This document shows positions 16,501-25,392 of a stretch of 41,434 bases of DNA, one piece after another; within the stretch, counting starts at the first letter, position 1, and the number at the start of each line of letters is the position of its first letter. The notes under the pieces are model-generated. The model was not told the DNA's origin, did not search any database, and was given only the letters and a program-made list of their open reading frames with translations. The stretch is from Pseudomonadota bacterium (GTDB taxonomy: Bacteria; Pseudomonadota; Gammaproteobacteria; Xanthomonadales; Xanthomonadaceae), in contig JAFEBY010000110.1 in NCBI GenBank assembly GCA_018242465.1, positions 1-41,434 on the forward strand. The letters run 5' to 3'. Made by a program: the position numbers and the translations under genes.

Positions 16501-16513
16501 GGCGCGTGCTCGA

Positions 16514-16906
16514 TCAGGGCGGGCTGATGCGGTGGAAGCCGCACAGTTTGTTGCCGGAAGGGTCGCGCATATAGGCCAGATACAACACGCGATTCTCGGT
16601 GCCGTGGCGGATGCCCGGCGGGTCTTCGATGCTGATGCCGCCGTTGGCGATTCCCGCCGCGTGCCAGGCATCAACGGCAGCGGGCGACGTGCCGCGGAAG
16701 CCGATCGTCGTGCCATTGCCATGCGTTGCCGACTGTCCGTCGATCGGGCGGGCAATCACCAGCCGATTGCCGTCGTGCTGATAGACCAGCCGCCCTTTCT
16801 CGTCGATCACGCCAGCCGGCACGCCCAATGCGCCGAGGGTGGCGTCATAAAATGTTCTTGACGCCTCGATGTCATTGGCGCCAAGCACGACATGGTTGAT
16901 GAACAT
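16514..16906 (-). CDS. VOC-superfamily (glyoxalase-like) protein
   Basis: A 130-residue single vicinal-oxygen-chelate domain: FINHVVLGANDIEASRTFYDATLGALG at the start and RVLYLAYMRDPSGNKLCGFH at the end, the latter typical of glyoxalase/bleomycin-resistance-like proteins. Likely metal ligands are His at residue 5 and Glu/His toward the C-terminus, but the substrate is unknown. The ATG at 16906 has an AAGGAG nine bases upstream, fixing it over the longer frame. It follows the fumarase gene by 11 nt, so the two are probably cotranscribed. Confidence 0.85.
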   Translation of the reverse strand: MFINHVVLGANDIEASRTFYDATLGALGVPAGVIDEKGRLVYQHDGNRLVIARPIDGQSATHGNGTTIGFRGTSPAAVDAWHAAGIANGGISIEDPPGIRHGTENRVLYLAYMRDPSGNKLCGFHRISPP

Positions 16907-16917
16907 GTTCCCGCTCC

Positions 16918-18471
16918 TTACGCGACCACCACCGGGATCTTGCCGATCTTCGCCTGCCATTCGCGCGGGCCGCTCTGGTGCACCGAACTGCCGCGGCTGT
17001 CGACGGCGACGGTGACCGGCATGTCCTCGACCTCGAATTCGTAGATCGCTTCCATGCCGAGGTCTTCGAACGCCAGCACCTTCGCGGCCTTGATCGCCTT
17101 CGACACGAGATAGGCCGAACCACCGACCGCCATCAGGTAGACCGCGCCGTTGTCGCGGATGGCGTCGATTGCGGCCGGGCCTCGTTCCGCCTTGCCGACC
17201 ATGCCGATCAGGCCGGTCTGCTCCAGCAGTTGGCGGGTGAACTTGTCCATGCGCGTCGCGGTGGTGGGACCGGCGGGACCGACGACTTCATCGCGCACCG
17301 GATCGACCGGACCGACGTAGTAGATGAAGCGCCCCTTGAGATCGACCGGCAGCGCTTCGCCCTTGTTGAGCATGTCGACCATGCGCTTGTGCGCGGCATC
17401 GCGACCGGTCAGCAGCTTGCCGTTGAGCAGCAGCGTCTCGCCCGGCTGCCACGATGCGATCTCCTCTTTCGTCGCCGTATCGAGATTGACCTTGCGACCC
17501 TTGCTGGCGTCATAGGCGATCTGCGGCCAATCGGAAAACGACGGCGGGTCGAGCGTGACCGCACCGCTGCCATCCAGCACGAAATGCGCATGGCGTGTTG
17601 CCGCGCAGTTCGGGATCATCGCCACCGGAAGATTGGCGGCGTGGGTCGGGTAATCCTTGACCTTGACGTCGAGCACGGTGGTCAGGCCACCCAGCCCCTG
17701 CGCACCGATGCCGAGTGCGTTGACCTTGTCGTACAACTCGAGGCGCAATTCCTCGGCGCGATTCGCGGCACCACGCGCCTGCAGGTCGGTGATGTCGATC
17801 GGCTCCATCAGCGATTCCTTCGCCAGCAGCATCGCCTTCTCCGCGGTGCCGCCGATGCCGATGCCGAGCATGCCGGGAGGGCACCAGCCAGCGCCCATCG
17901 TCGGTACGGTCTTCAGCACCCAGTCGACGATCGAATCGGACGGATTGAGCATCGCGAACTTCGACTTCGCCTCCGAACCGCCCCCCTTGGCCGCGACGAT
18001 CACTTCCACGGTATTGCCGGGCACGACGCTGACGTTCACCACCGCCGGCGTATTGTCGCCGGTATTGCGGCGCTTGCCGGCGGGATCCGCCAGCACCGAT
18101 GCGCGTAGTTTGTTCTCGGGATCGTTGTAGGCCCGGCGCACGCCTTCGTTGGCCATGTCCTCGACGCCCATCGTGGCGTCGTCCCAGCGCACATCCATGC
18201 CGATCTTCAGGAACACGGTGACGATGCCGGTGTCCTGGCAGATCGGGCGGTGGCCTTCGTAGCACATGCGCGAATTCACCAGGATCTGCGCCATCGCGTC
18301 CTTGGCCGCGACCGATTCCTCACGCTCATAGGCGGCGGTGAGGTTGCGGATGTAGTCGGCCGGATGGAAGTAGCTGATGTATTGCAGGGCGTCGGCAACC
18401 GACTGGATCAGGTCGGCCTGGCGAATGGAGACGGGGCCAGAGGCACGGGAGGCGGAGGAGACGGCGCTCAA
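16918..18471 (-). CDS. Class I (Fe-S) fumarate hydratase
   Basis: About 517 residues of the [4Fe-4S] iron-sulfur fumarase family, which hydrates fumarate to malate in the TCA cycle. Key cysteines lie in ICQDTG, GWCPPGMLGIGIGGT and PNCAATRHAHF, the three expected cluster ligands. The C-terminal region (GPVDPVRDEVVGPAGPTTATRMDKF, then GAVYLMAVGGSAYLVSKAI) is the beta domain. No ATG is available near the family start, so I take the TTG at 18471; the frame can open further back to a GTG at 18564, but that would run through the terminator at 18528-18555. The next gene is VOC, 11 nt away. Confident on family, less so on the exact start. Confidence 0.9.
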   Translation of the reverse strand: MSAVSSASRASGPVSIRQADLIQSVADALQYISYFHPADYIRNLTAAYEREESVAAKDAMAQILVNSRMCYEGHRPICQDTGIVTVFLKIGMDVRWDDATMGVEDMANEGVRRAYNDPENKLRASVLADPAGKRRNTGDNTPAVVNVSVVPGNTVEVIVAAKGGGSEAKSKFAMLNPSDSIVDWVLKTVPTMGAGWCPPGMLGIGIGGTAEKAMLLAKESLMEPIDITDLQARGAANRAEELRLELYDKVNALGIGAQGLGGLTTVLDVKVKDYPTHAANLPVAMIPNCAATRHAHFVLDGSGAVTLDPPSFSDWPQIAYDASKGRKVNLDTATKEEIASWQPGETLLLNGKLLTGRDAAHKRMVDMLNKGEALPVDLKGRFIYYVGPVDPVRDEVVGPAGPTTATRMDKFTRQLLEQTGLIGMVGKAERGPAAIDAIRDNGAVYLMAVGGSAYLVSKAIKAAKVLAFEDLGMEAIYEFEVEDMPVTVAVDSRGSSVHQSGPREWQAKIGKIPVVVA

Positions 18472-18527
18472 GGGAAACTCACGGGCGGAAACGAACCGCC
18501 ATTTTACGGCAGGCCTGCCTGGGCCAT

Positions 18528-18555
18528 GAAAAACCGGGGGCGTTGCCGCCCCCGG
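18528..18555 (-). terminator. Intrinsic terminator after TonB receptor
   Basis: On the minus strand, a 9-bp GC stem (CCGGGGGCG/CGCCCCCGG) with a TTGC-type loop is followed by TTTTTC. It lies just after the receptor stop at 18584 and argues against an upstream start for fumarase. Confidence 0.9.
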
Positions 18556-18583
18556 CCGGGTCACTGCGATTGCTGGCGTTCGA

Positions 18584-21500
18584 TCAGAACGTGTAGCGCA
18601 CCGTCGCCATCAGCGACCAGCGCGACACCACGCGACTGGGATCGTAGAAGCCGCCGTCATACACCTGCAGCGCCTGCGGAGCGAAGTCGCCGGTCTTGTT
18701 GGTCGGCAACGAATACACGTACTGGCCCTGCGCGTTCACGCCGGAATAGCCGACCAGCGAACGCGTCGGATAGGTGCCGGTGTACGAGGTCTGGCCCCAG
18801 TTCTTGTTGAGCAGGTTCAGCAGGTTGTGCAGATCCAGGCGGAACTCACCCTTGTTGCCCTTGAAGATGCCCGGCAGCTCCTGGGTGAAGCCGAAGTCCA
18901 GCGTATTGCTCCACGGCGCATGTGCGCCGTTGCGGGCGGCAATCTGTCCGCGATGCGTTGCCAAATAGTAATCGCCGGCCAGGTAATCCTGGAACTGGGC
19001 GATCGCCTTGGCGCTGGTGCCGGCGGCATAAGCAACCTTGGGATCGTTGACGCCAGGAATGTAAACCGGATCCCAACCACTCACGCTGTCGCCATTGGCG
19101 TCATTGGAGTACGTCCATGTGTACGGATTGCCACTGCGGCCCGCATAGAACAGCGACGCCTGGGTGCGGTAGTTGCCGAAGAATTTGTGTTCCCAGCTCA
19201 GCGACAACTTCACCGTGCGCGGGACGTTGTAGTTCGAGACCGCCGTGACATCGGTGTTCGGATTCATGCGGGCAACGCGCGAATAGCCGTTGAAGGCGAT
19301 GGTGTCGGTGCCGGGGTCGACGTCGGTGGCATGACTCAGCGTGTAGCTGAAGCTGCCGGAGAACCCATGCGACAGCGGCTTGGTCAACGCCAATGTCAGG
19401 CTGTCCGACTTGCCCTTGTGGGTGTTGGAAAGTAGCGTCGATTGCTTGCTGAAGGCCGGGTTGGCATTGGCCAGGGTATCGGCGGTCTTGGGCACTTCGC
19501 CCGGGATTTTCCAGTACTGCGCGCGGCCATCAGGCAGCGTGCCGGTTTGCGCGCCGAAGTTCAGTGCCTTGTAGAGGATGCCGTCACGCACCTGGATGTG
19601 CAGGTATTCGGCCGAAGCGACCAGGCCCCACACCGGGGTTTCGCGATCGATCGACAGATTGGCCTTCCACACCGTCGGCAGCTTGAAGTCCGGATCGATC
19701 ACGTCGATCGAACCCGCACCCGGCGTACCGGTCGGGATCGGCTGATTGAAGGGGTCGGGACTGAACGGCGCGGTCGCCGGAGCGAACGACACGTAGTTGC
19801 GCAGCGTCACGCCGTTGTTCTGGTACGGATTGGTCATCCACACTGTCGGCGGCGATGTCTGGAACAGGCCGAAACCGCCGCGCATCTGCGTCTGGTACTT
19901 GGTGTTGAAGGTGTAGTTGAACGAGAAACGCGGCTCGATCACGTAATTCTTCGCACCAACGGTGGTGTCGTTGCGGTAGCCAAAGGTGCTCGAGAAGACC
20001 GTGTTGTACACCGGCTTCTTCGACGCATGCGGAATGTCCGCGCGCAGGCCGTACTGGATCGACAGGCGGTCATTCACCTGCCAGGTATCCTGGATGAACG
20101 GACTGAGCTGGCTATAGGTCCACTGGCCAACGATATCGTCCAGGGTGTAACCCGGCGCCGGGTGGTACAGCTCGTACTTCGAGTACTTCCCGTTGGCGAA
20201 ATTGGTCAGCGCATCGGCGCCACCGCCGGCAGTGAAGGTGTATTTGCCGAATTCGGTTTGGCCGAACAGGTTGTAGATCTTGTTGCGCTGGTAATCGAAC
20301 CCACCTTTGATCACGTGATTGCCCGCAGTGTACGTGCCGGCCGCGAACAGGGTGAACTTGCGGGTTTCAATCCTGTTGTAGTGACGGAACTGTTCTTCGC
20401 CGAGGTTCACGAACGGGCCCTTGCCGGTGCCGGTCGGGTCGAGATCGACCACAACATTCGGCTGCTGCCACGGCGCGGTGGTGTCCTGGGTGAAATGCTG
20501 CAGGCCGATCTTGGTTTCCGTACTGAAGCTGTCGCTCCAGTCGTCGAACAGGTGCAGCACGTAGTTGTCGGTCTTGATCGCCTTGGTCCAGACGTAGCTG
20601 CCCAGACCGATGCTGTTGGTGCCGTTCCCGCCCACTGCCGGTTGCTGGTTCTTGTTCTGCTGCACGGCCAAGCTGGCACGATGGTTGTTGTTGATGTTCC
20701 AGTCGAACTTGGCGAGATAGCGCTTGTCGTCGTAAGCCAGGCCGGTGGCACCGCCGAAGTCGCCCGGGTGCAGGCCCAGGGTGTTGGCGATATTGATGAT
20801 CTTCTGCACGTCGCCCGGCGACACCTTGCCGCTGATCGACGGGCCATTGCCGAGGCTGGCATCGAGACCATTGACGGTGTCGGCGCCGATGCCGGTGGTC
20901 TTCTCGTGTTCGGCCGAGAGGAAGAAGAACAACTTGTCCTTGATGATCGGCCCACCGAAGGTGAAGCCGTAGACGCGATCGCGATCGAAGCCGGTGTACT
21001 TGTAGCCGCGCGCGCCGTTCTGCAGCCAACCGGCCTTGCCCATCAGTTTGTCGGAATCGCGGTAAGAGTAATAGAGAGAGCCGTGGAACTGGTTGCCGCC
21101 GGATTTGGTGACCGCGTTGACGTCGGCACCGACGGAATCGGAGATCACGTCGTAATTGGCGGGCGAAATATTGTATTCGGCGATGGTTTCCGCCGAGATC
21201 GGCGACTTCAGATACGGCAGGCCGTTGGCGTTGAGGCCGAACGGGTCGGACTGCGACACACCATCGACGCTGATGCCGTTGTAGCGGTTGTTCATGCCCG
21301 CCATCGAGATCGTGCCGAGCCCTGGATCAAGCACGTTGACACGCGGATCCAGGCGCGCCACGTCGTCGATCGAACGGTTGCCCTGCGGCGTGTCATGCAA
21401 CTGGCGCGACGACACCACGGTCGACAAGCCCTTGTTGTCCGGCTTGAAAATTTGGGTTGCGGCACTCGCGGTCACCGTCACGGTGCCCAGCTCGCTGCCG

Positions 21501-21853
21501 CCAGAGGCATTCAGGTTGAAGTTGACCGGGGTGACCTGGCCGAGCTGCAGGAAGATGCCTTCCTGATCGCCATTGCCGACGCCGGACTTGCGCACCTTGA
21601 TGTCAAACGGACCGCCCACGCGCAGGCCCTGCGCGCCGTAGCGGCCTTCGGCATCGGTGGTGACTTCCTTGACCGTACCCGTCGGTTCGTGGGTGATGAT
21701 CACCGTGGCGCCGGCCACCGGCTTGCCACCGGCATCGACAACGCGACCGGCAATCGCCGAGGTGGTGACGTTCTGCGCCAGCAGCGGTGCCGTGGCGAGT
21801 AACGCCGCGATCGAAAGGGACAGGCGGGCGATCCGCATCTTCTGAAGATCCAT
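18584..21853 (-). CDS. Oar-like TonB-dependent outer-membrane receptor
   Basis: About 1089 residues. A signal peptide ends ATAPLLAQ (~27). Next comes a carboxypeptidase-regulatory-like (CarboxypepD_reg) domain at ~30-105 (AIAGRVVDAGGKPVAGATVIITHEPTG). A plug domain follows at ~130-240 (DVARLDPRVNVLD, NNRYNGISVDGV, VNAVTKSGGNQFHGSLYYSYR). A large beta-barrel runs to a C-terminal aromatic (VRYTF). This is the Oar-like/TonB receptor arrangement that imports unknown substrates with TonB energy. The ATG at 21853 has AAGGA ten bases upstream; an internal ATG at codon 6 is possible. The open frame continues upstream to 24505 without a start preceded by a ribosome site. No transporter partner is adjacent; the divergent neighbour is the SRPBCC gene. 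Confidence 0.9.
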   Translation of the reverse strand: MDLQKMRIARLSLSIAALLATAPLLAQNVTTSAIAGRVVDAGGKPVAGATVIITHEPTGTVKEVTTDAEGRYGAQGLRVGGPFDIKVRKSGVGNGDQEGIFLQLGQVTPVNFNLNASGGSELGTVTVTASAATQIFKPDNKGLSTVVSSRQLHDTPQGNRSIDDVARLDPRVNVLDPGLGTISMAGMNNRYNGISVDGVSQSDPFGLNANGLPYLKSPISAETIAEYNISPANYDVISDSVGADVNAVTKSGGNQFHGSLYYSYRDSDKLMGKAGWLQNGARGYKYTGFDRDRVYGFTFGGPIIKDKLFFFLSAEHEKTTGIGADTVNGLDASLGNGPSISGKVSPGDVQKIINIANTLGLHPGDFGGATGLAYDDKRYLAKFDWNINNNHRASLAVQQNKNQQPAVGGNGTNSIGLGSYVWTKAIKTDNYVLHLFDDWSDSFSTETKIGLQHFTQDTTAPWQQPNVVVDLDPTGTGKGPFVNLGEEQFRHYNRIETRKFTLFAAGTYTAGNHVIKGGFDYQRNKIYNLFGQTEFGKYTFTAGGGADALTNFANGKYSKYELYHPAPGYTLDDIVGQWTYSQLSPFIQDTWQVNDRLSIQYGLRADIPHASKKPVYNTVFSSTFGYRNDTTVGAKNYVIEPRFSFNYTFNTKYQTQMRGGFGLFQTSPPTVWMTNPYQNNGVTLRNYVSFAPATAPFSPDPFNQPIPTGTPGAGSIDVIDPDFKLPTVWKANLSIDRETPVWGLVASAEYLHIQVRDGILYKALNFGAQTGTLPDGRAQYWKIPGEVPKTADTLANANPAFSKQSTLLSNTHKGKSDSLTLALTKPLSHGFSGSFSYTLSHATDVDPGTDTIAFNGYSRVARMNPNTDVTAVSNYNVPRTVKLSLSWEHKFFGNYRTQASLFYAGRSGNPYTWTYSNDANGDSVSGWDPVYIPGVNDPKVAYAAGTSAKAIAQFQDYLAGDYYLATHRGQIAARNGAHAPWSNTLDFGFTQELPGIFKGNKGEFRLDLHNLLNLLNKNWGQTSYTGTYPTRSLVGYSGVNAQGQYVYSLPTNKTGDFAPQALQVYDGGFYDPSRVVSRWSLMATVRYTF

Positions 21854-22087
21854 TGAATCGTTATCCTTGGCAATATTGAAATGAAGCGGAGCCCGCCGGA
21901 ACAACCAGAGCGCTCCGGTGGAATCTGCACGAACTTTTCGACACCCACATGACAGTGCACGCACCCAAGCCCCTGGAACAGGTCGCGCCGGTGCCATTAT
22001 CTCCCGGAAACGCCGGGATGGGATCCCCACCCATCGGACATGCCATGATCTGCGCACAGTCCAGCGGGCCAGCCCCGGGAGTGCCCC

Positions 22088-22621
22088 ATGTTCAAGATGA
22101 TCCTGATCGCCCTGGTCGTGGTGATCGCCGTCTTCCTCGGCTATGCCGCCAGCCGCCCCGACGCCTTCGAAGTCAGCCGCAGCGTGGTGATCAAGGCCCC
22201 GCCGCAGCGGGTCTTCGACATCGTCAACGACCTCCACAACTTCCCGCAGTGGTCGCCGTGGCAGCACCTCGACCCGAAGATGCAGACCACGTTTTCGGGA
22301 CCGCAGAACGGCGTCGGTTCCAGCTATGCGTGGTCGGGCAACGACAAGGCCGGCCAGGGTTCGATGAAGATCACCGACGCGCAGGCGCCGGCGAAGATTG
22401 CCATGCAACTCGATTTCATCAAGCCGTTCGCAAGTACCAATACCGTGGACTTCGCCTTCGCACCGGAAGCCGACGGCACCAGGGTGACGTGGACGATGCG
22501 CGGCAGCAGCCCGTTCGGGATGAAGGTGATGAGCGTATTCGTATCGATGGACAAGATGATCGGCCCCGATTTCGAACACGGGCTGGCCAACCTCAAGACC
22601 GTCGCGGAGATATCGCACTGA
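22088..22621 (+). CDS. SRPBCC/polyketide-cyclase-like protein
   Basis: A 177-residue protein with an N-terminal hydrophobic segment (2-22) and an SRPBCC (START-like) domain from ~28: FEVSRSVVIKAPPQRVFDIVNDLHNFPQWSPW, later GTRVTWTMRGSSPFGMKVMS. The family binds hydrophobic ligands in a deep cavity. A ligand cannot be inferred. The N-terminal segment could be a membrane anchor or signal. It is divergent from the TonB receptor and 24 nt before the ABC exporter gene. Confidence 0.85.
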   Translation: MFKMILIALVVVIAVFLGYAASRPDAFEVSRSVVIKAPPQRVFDIVNDLHNFPQWSPWQHLDPKMQTTFSGPQNGVGSSYAWSGNDKAGQGSMKITDAQAPAKIAMQLDFIKPFASTNTVDFAFAPEADGTRVTWTMRGSSPFGMKVMSVFVSMDKMIGPDFEHGLANLKTVAEISH

Positions 22622-22645
22622 TGCGGTAACGGGCAGACTGTCGCG

Positions 22646-24499
22646 ATGCCGCCACCCCTGCCCACCCCCGATCTCTCCCTGCGCGAGCGCTTCCAGGCAC
22701 TGCGCAACCTGCCGCCGTTCCTGCGCGACGTCTGGGCCACCAGTCGCGCGCTGACCAGCGCCGACATCGGGCTGCGCCTGGTGCGCGCGGTGTCGCCGGT
22801 GGCGTTGCTCTACATCGGCAAGCTGATCATCGACGAGGCGGTGCGCCTGTCGCGCACCCCACTGCCCCACGATGTCCAGGCCGCATGGCAGTCCGGACTG
22901 CTCAACCACCTCGTCGCCCTGCTCGCACTGGAACTGGCGATCGCGGTGCTGTCCGACTTGATGGGCCGCCTCGTGTCCTACGTCGACGGCGTGCTCTCCG
23001 ACCTCTATACCAATCGCATCGGCGCGCGCCTGATGGAGCACGCGGCCACGCTCGATCTCGAGGACTTCGAGGACGCCGACCTTCAGGATCGCCTGCAGCG
23101 CGCGCGCATGCAGACGATGGGACGCATGAACCTGATGGGCCAGCTGTTCGGGCAGGCGCAGGACTTCATCACCGTCGCTGCGTTCGCCGTCGGGCTGCTT
23201 GCGTATGCACCGTGGTTGATGGCGATGCTGGCGCTCGCGCTGGTGCCGGCCTTCATCGGCGAATCGCATTTCAATACGCTCGGCTATCACCTCAACACGA
23301 TGTGGACGCCGGAACGCCGCGAGCTGGAATACCTCAAACAGGTCGGATCGAGCGTCGAAACCGCGAAGGAAGTGAAGATCTTCGATCTCAACCGCTTCCT
23401 GATCGAACGCTTCCGCACCCTGTCCGACAAGTTCACCCGCGCCAACCGCAAGCTTGCGGTCCGCCGCGCGGCCTGGGGCACCCTGCTCGCCGCACTCGGC
23501 AGCATTGCCTATTACGGCGCCTACGGGTACATCGCCTGGCGCACCGTGCGCGGCGATTTCACCATCGGTGATCTCACCTTTCTCTCTGCGAGTTTCCTGC
23601 GCCTGCGCAGCTTGCTGGAATCGCTGCTGTCGGGCTTCGCGCAGGTGGCGAATCAGGCGCTGTATCTCGACGATCTCTATTCCTTCTTCAAGATCGAACC
23701 GGAGATCACCAGCAAGCCGAACGCGGCGATGGTTCCACGTCCCATCCACCGGGGCTTCGTGTTCGACAACGTCGGTTTCCGCTACGACGGTTCGGAACGC
23801 TGGGCCCTGCGCGGGCTGTCGTTCGAACTCAAGGCCGGTGAAGTGCTGGCGCTGGTCGGCGAGAACGGCGCCGGCAAGACCACGCTGGTGAAGCTGCTGG
23901 CGCGACTCTACGATCCCGACGAGGGCCGCATCCTGCTCGATGGCATCGATCTCCGCGACTACGACCTCGACGACCTGCGCGCGAATATCGGCGTGATCTT
24001 CCAGGACTTCGTGCGCTACCACCTCACCGCCGGCGAGAACATCGGCGTCGGCCAGATCGATGCCCTGCATGACCGGGCGCGCATCGAACAGGCGGCGCAA
24101 CGCGGCATGGCCGATGAAGTGGTCGCGGATCTTCCGCAAGGCTACGACCAGCTGGTGGGCCGGCGCTGGAAGACCGGCGTTGAACTCAGCGGCGGGCAAT
24201 GGCAAAAGATCGCGATCGCGCGTGCCTACATGCGCGATGCCCAGGTCGTCATTCTCGACGAACCGACTGCCGCCCTCGATGCCCGCGCCGAGTACGAAGT
24301 GTTCCGGCGCTTCAAGGAACTCAGCCAGGAACGTACCGCAGTGCTGATCTCCCACCGTTTCAGCAGCGTGCGCATGGCCGACCGCATCCTGGTGCTGGCA
24401 GACGGCAAGGTCGAGGCCCAGGGCAGCCACGAGGAGCTGATGGCCCAGGGCGGGCGCTACGCCGAATTGTTCGAATTGCAGGCCGCCGGCTACCGCTGA
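22646..24499 (+). CDS. ABC exporter (fused permease-ATPase)
   Basis: A 617-residue half-transporter. An N-terminal six-helix membrane domain (~30-340) precedes the ATPase: Walker A GENGAGKTT at 405-413, signature LSGGQWQKIAIARA near 514-528, Walker B VVILDEPTAALD, H-loop ISHR. The LILADGKVEAQGSHEEL-like tail is standard. This is the ABCB/MsbA-like export type that works as a homodimer; substrate not identifiable. It is the second gene of a plus-strand run and 56 nt before fpr, so likely cotranscribed. Confidence 0.92.
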   Translation: MPPPLPTPDLSLRERFQALRNLPPFLRDVWATSRALTSADIGLRLVRAVSPVALLYIGKLIIDEAVRLSRTPLPHDVQAAWQSGLLNHLVALLALELAIAVLSDLMGRLVSYVDGVLSDLYTNRIGARLMEHAATLDLEDFEDADLQDRLQRARMQTMGRMNLMGQLFGQAQDFITVAAFAVGLLAYAPWLMAMLALALVPAFIGESHFNTLGYHLNTMWTPERRELEYLKQVGSSVETAKEVKIFDLNRFLIERFRTLSDKFTRANRKLAVRRAAWGTLLAALGSIAYYGAYGYIAWRTVRGDFTIGDLTFLSASFLRLRSLLESLLSGFAQVANQALYLDDLYSFFKIEPEITSKPNAAMVPRPIHRGFVFDNVGFRYDGSERWALRGLSFELKAGEVLALVGENGAGKTTLVKLLARLYDPDEGRILLDGIDLRDYDLDDLRANIGVIFQDFVRYHLTAGENIGVGQIDALHDRARIEQAAQRGMADEVVADLPQGYDQLVGRRWKTGVELSGGQWQKIAIARAYMRDAQVVILDEPTAALDARAEYEVFRRFKELSQERTAVLISHRFSSVRMADRILVLADGKVEAQGSHEELMAQGGRYAELFELQAAGYR

Positions 24500-24555
24500 A
24501 GGCACCGCCGGGCTGGTGGCATTAAAATGGCTGGATTGCCTTCGTTGTCGCCTGA

Positions 24556-25356
24556 ATGTCCAACCCGCCGCCCTATTTCACCGAAACCGTGCTCGAGGTC
24601 CATCACTGGACCGATGCCTATTTCAGCTTCACCACCACCCGCGATCCCGGCCTGCGTTTCGAGAACGGCCAGTTCGTGATGATCGGCCTGCCCGGCGAAG
24701 GCAAGCCGCTGGTGCGCGCCTATTCGGTCGCCAGCGCCAACTGGGCGGAAACATTGCACTTCTTCAGCATCAAGGTGCAGGACGGTCCGCTGACCTCGAA
24801 GCTGCAGCACCTGAACGTCGGTGACCCGCTGCTGGTCAGCCGCAAGCCGACCGGCACCTTGCTGATCAGCGATCTCAATCCCGGTCGCAATCTCTACCTG
24901 CTCGGCACCGGCACCGGACTGGCACCGTGGCTATCGGTGGCGCAGGACCCGGAAACCTACGAGCGCTTCGAACGCGTGATCGTCTGCCACGGCGTGCGCA
25001 GCGCCGCCGACCTCGCCTACCGCGACTTCTTCGAACACGAGTTGCCCAATCACGAATTGCTGGGCGAACTGGTCCGCGACAAGCTGCTGTACTTCCCGGC
25101 GGTCTCGCGCGAGCCGTTCGAATATCGCGGCCACGACCACCACGGCCGCATCACCGACATGCTCGCCGACGGCCGGATTGCGACCGCGTTGGGCATCGAG
25201 GCACTGGATCCCGCCCATGATCGCGCGATGATCTGCGGCAGCCCGGCGATGCTCGCCGACTTCCGCACGTTGCTCGATGCACGCGGCTTCAAGGTCTCGC
25301 CCAAGATCGGCCAGGCCGGTGACTACGTGTTCGAACGCGCCTTCGTCGAAAAATGA
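24556..25356 (+). CDS. fpr: Ferredoxin-NADP reductase
   Basis: A 266-residue FAD/NADPH reductase of the bacterial Fpr class. FAD-binding motif R-A-Y-S-V-A-S is at ~54-60, the NADP segment GTGTGLAPWLS at ~116-126, ICGSPAMLADF at ~226-236, and the C-terminus YVFERAFVEK fits the subclass that ends with a stacking aromatic near the end. It passes electrons between NADPH and ferredoxin or flavodoxin, often for Fe-S repair and oxidative-stress recovery. The start at 24556 gives a normal N-terminus. It sits 36 nt before the M3 peptidase. Confidence 0.93.
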   Translation: MSNPPPYFTETVLEVHHWTDAYFSFTTTRDPGLRFENGQFVMIGLPGEGKPLVRAYSVASANWAETLHFFSIKVQDGPLTSKLQHLNVGDPLLVSRKPTGTLLISDLNPGRNLYLLGTGTGLAPWLSVAQDPETYERFERVIVCHGVRSAADLAYRDFFEHELPNHELLGELVRDKLLYFPAVSREPFEYRGHDHHGRITDMLADGRIATALGIEALDPAHDRAMICGSPAMLADFRTLLDARGFKVSPKIGQAGDYVFERAFVEK

Positions 25357-25392
25357 TCCCATTTGTTTCATTCCTCAAAGGGGAACAGTTCC

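Noticed and set aside
21854-24505. Upstream continuation of the TonB receptor frame (total 1973 codons)
   Set aside because: It runs antisense through the SRPBCC and ABC genes and lacks signal peptide or domains; the receptor's signal peptide and AAGGA site fix the start at 21853.
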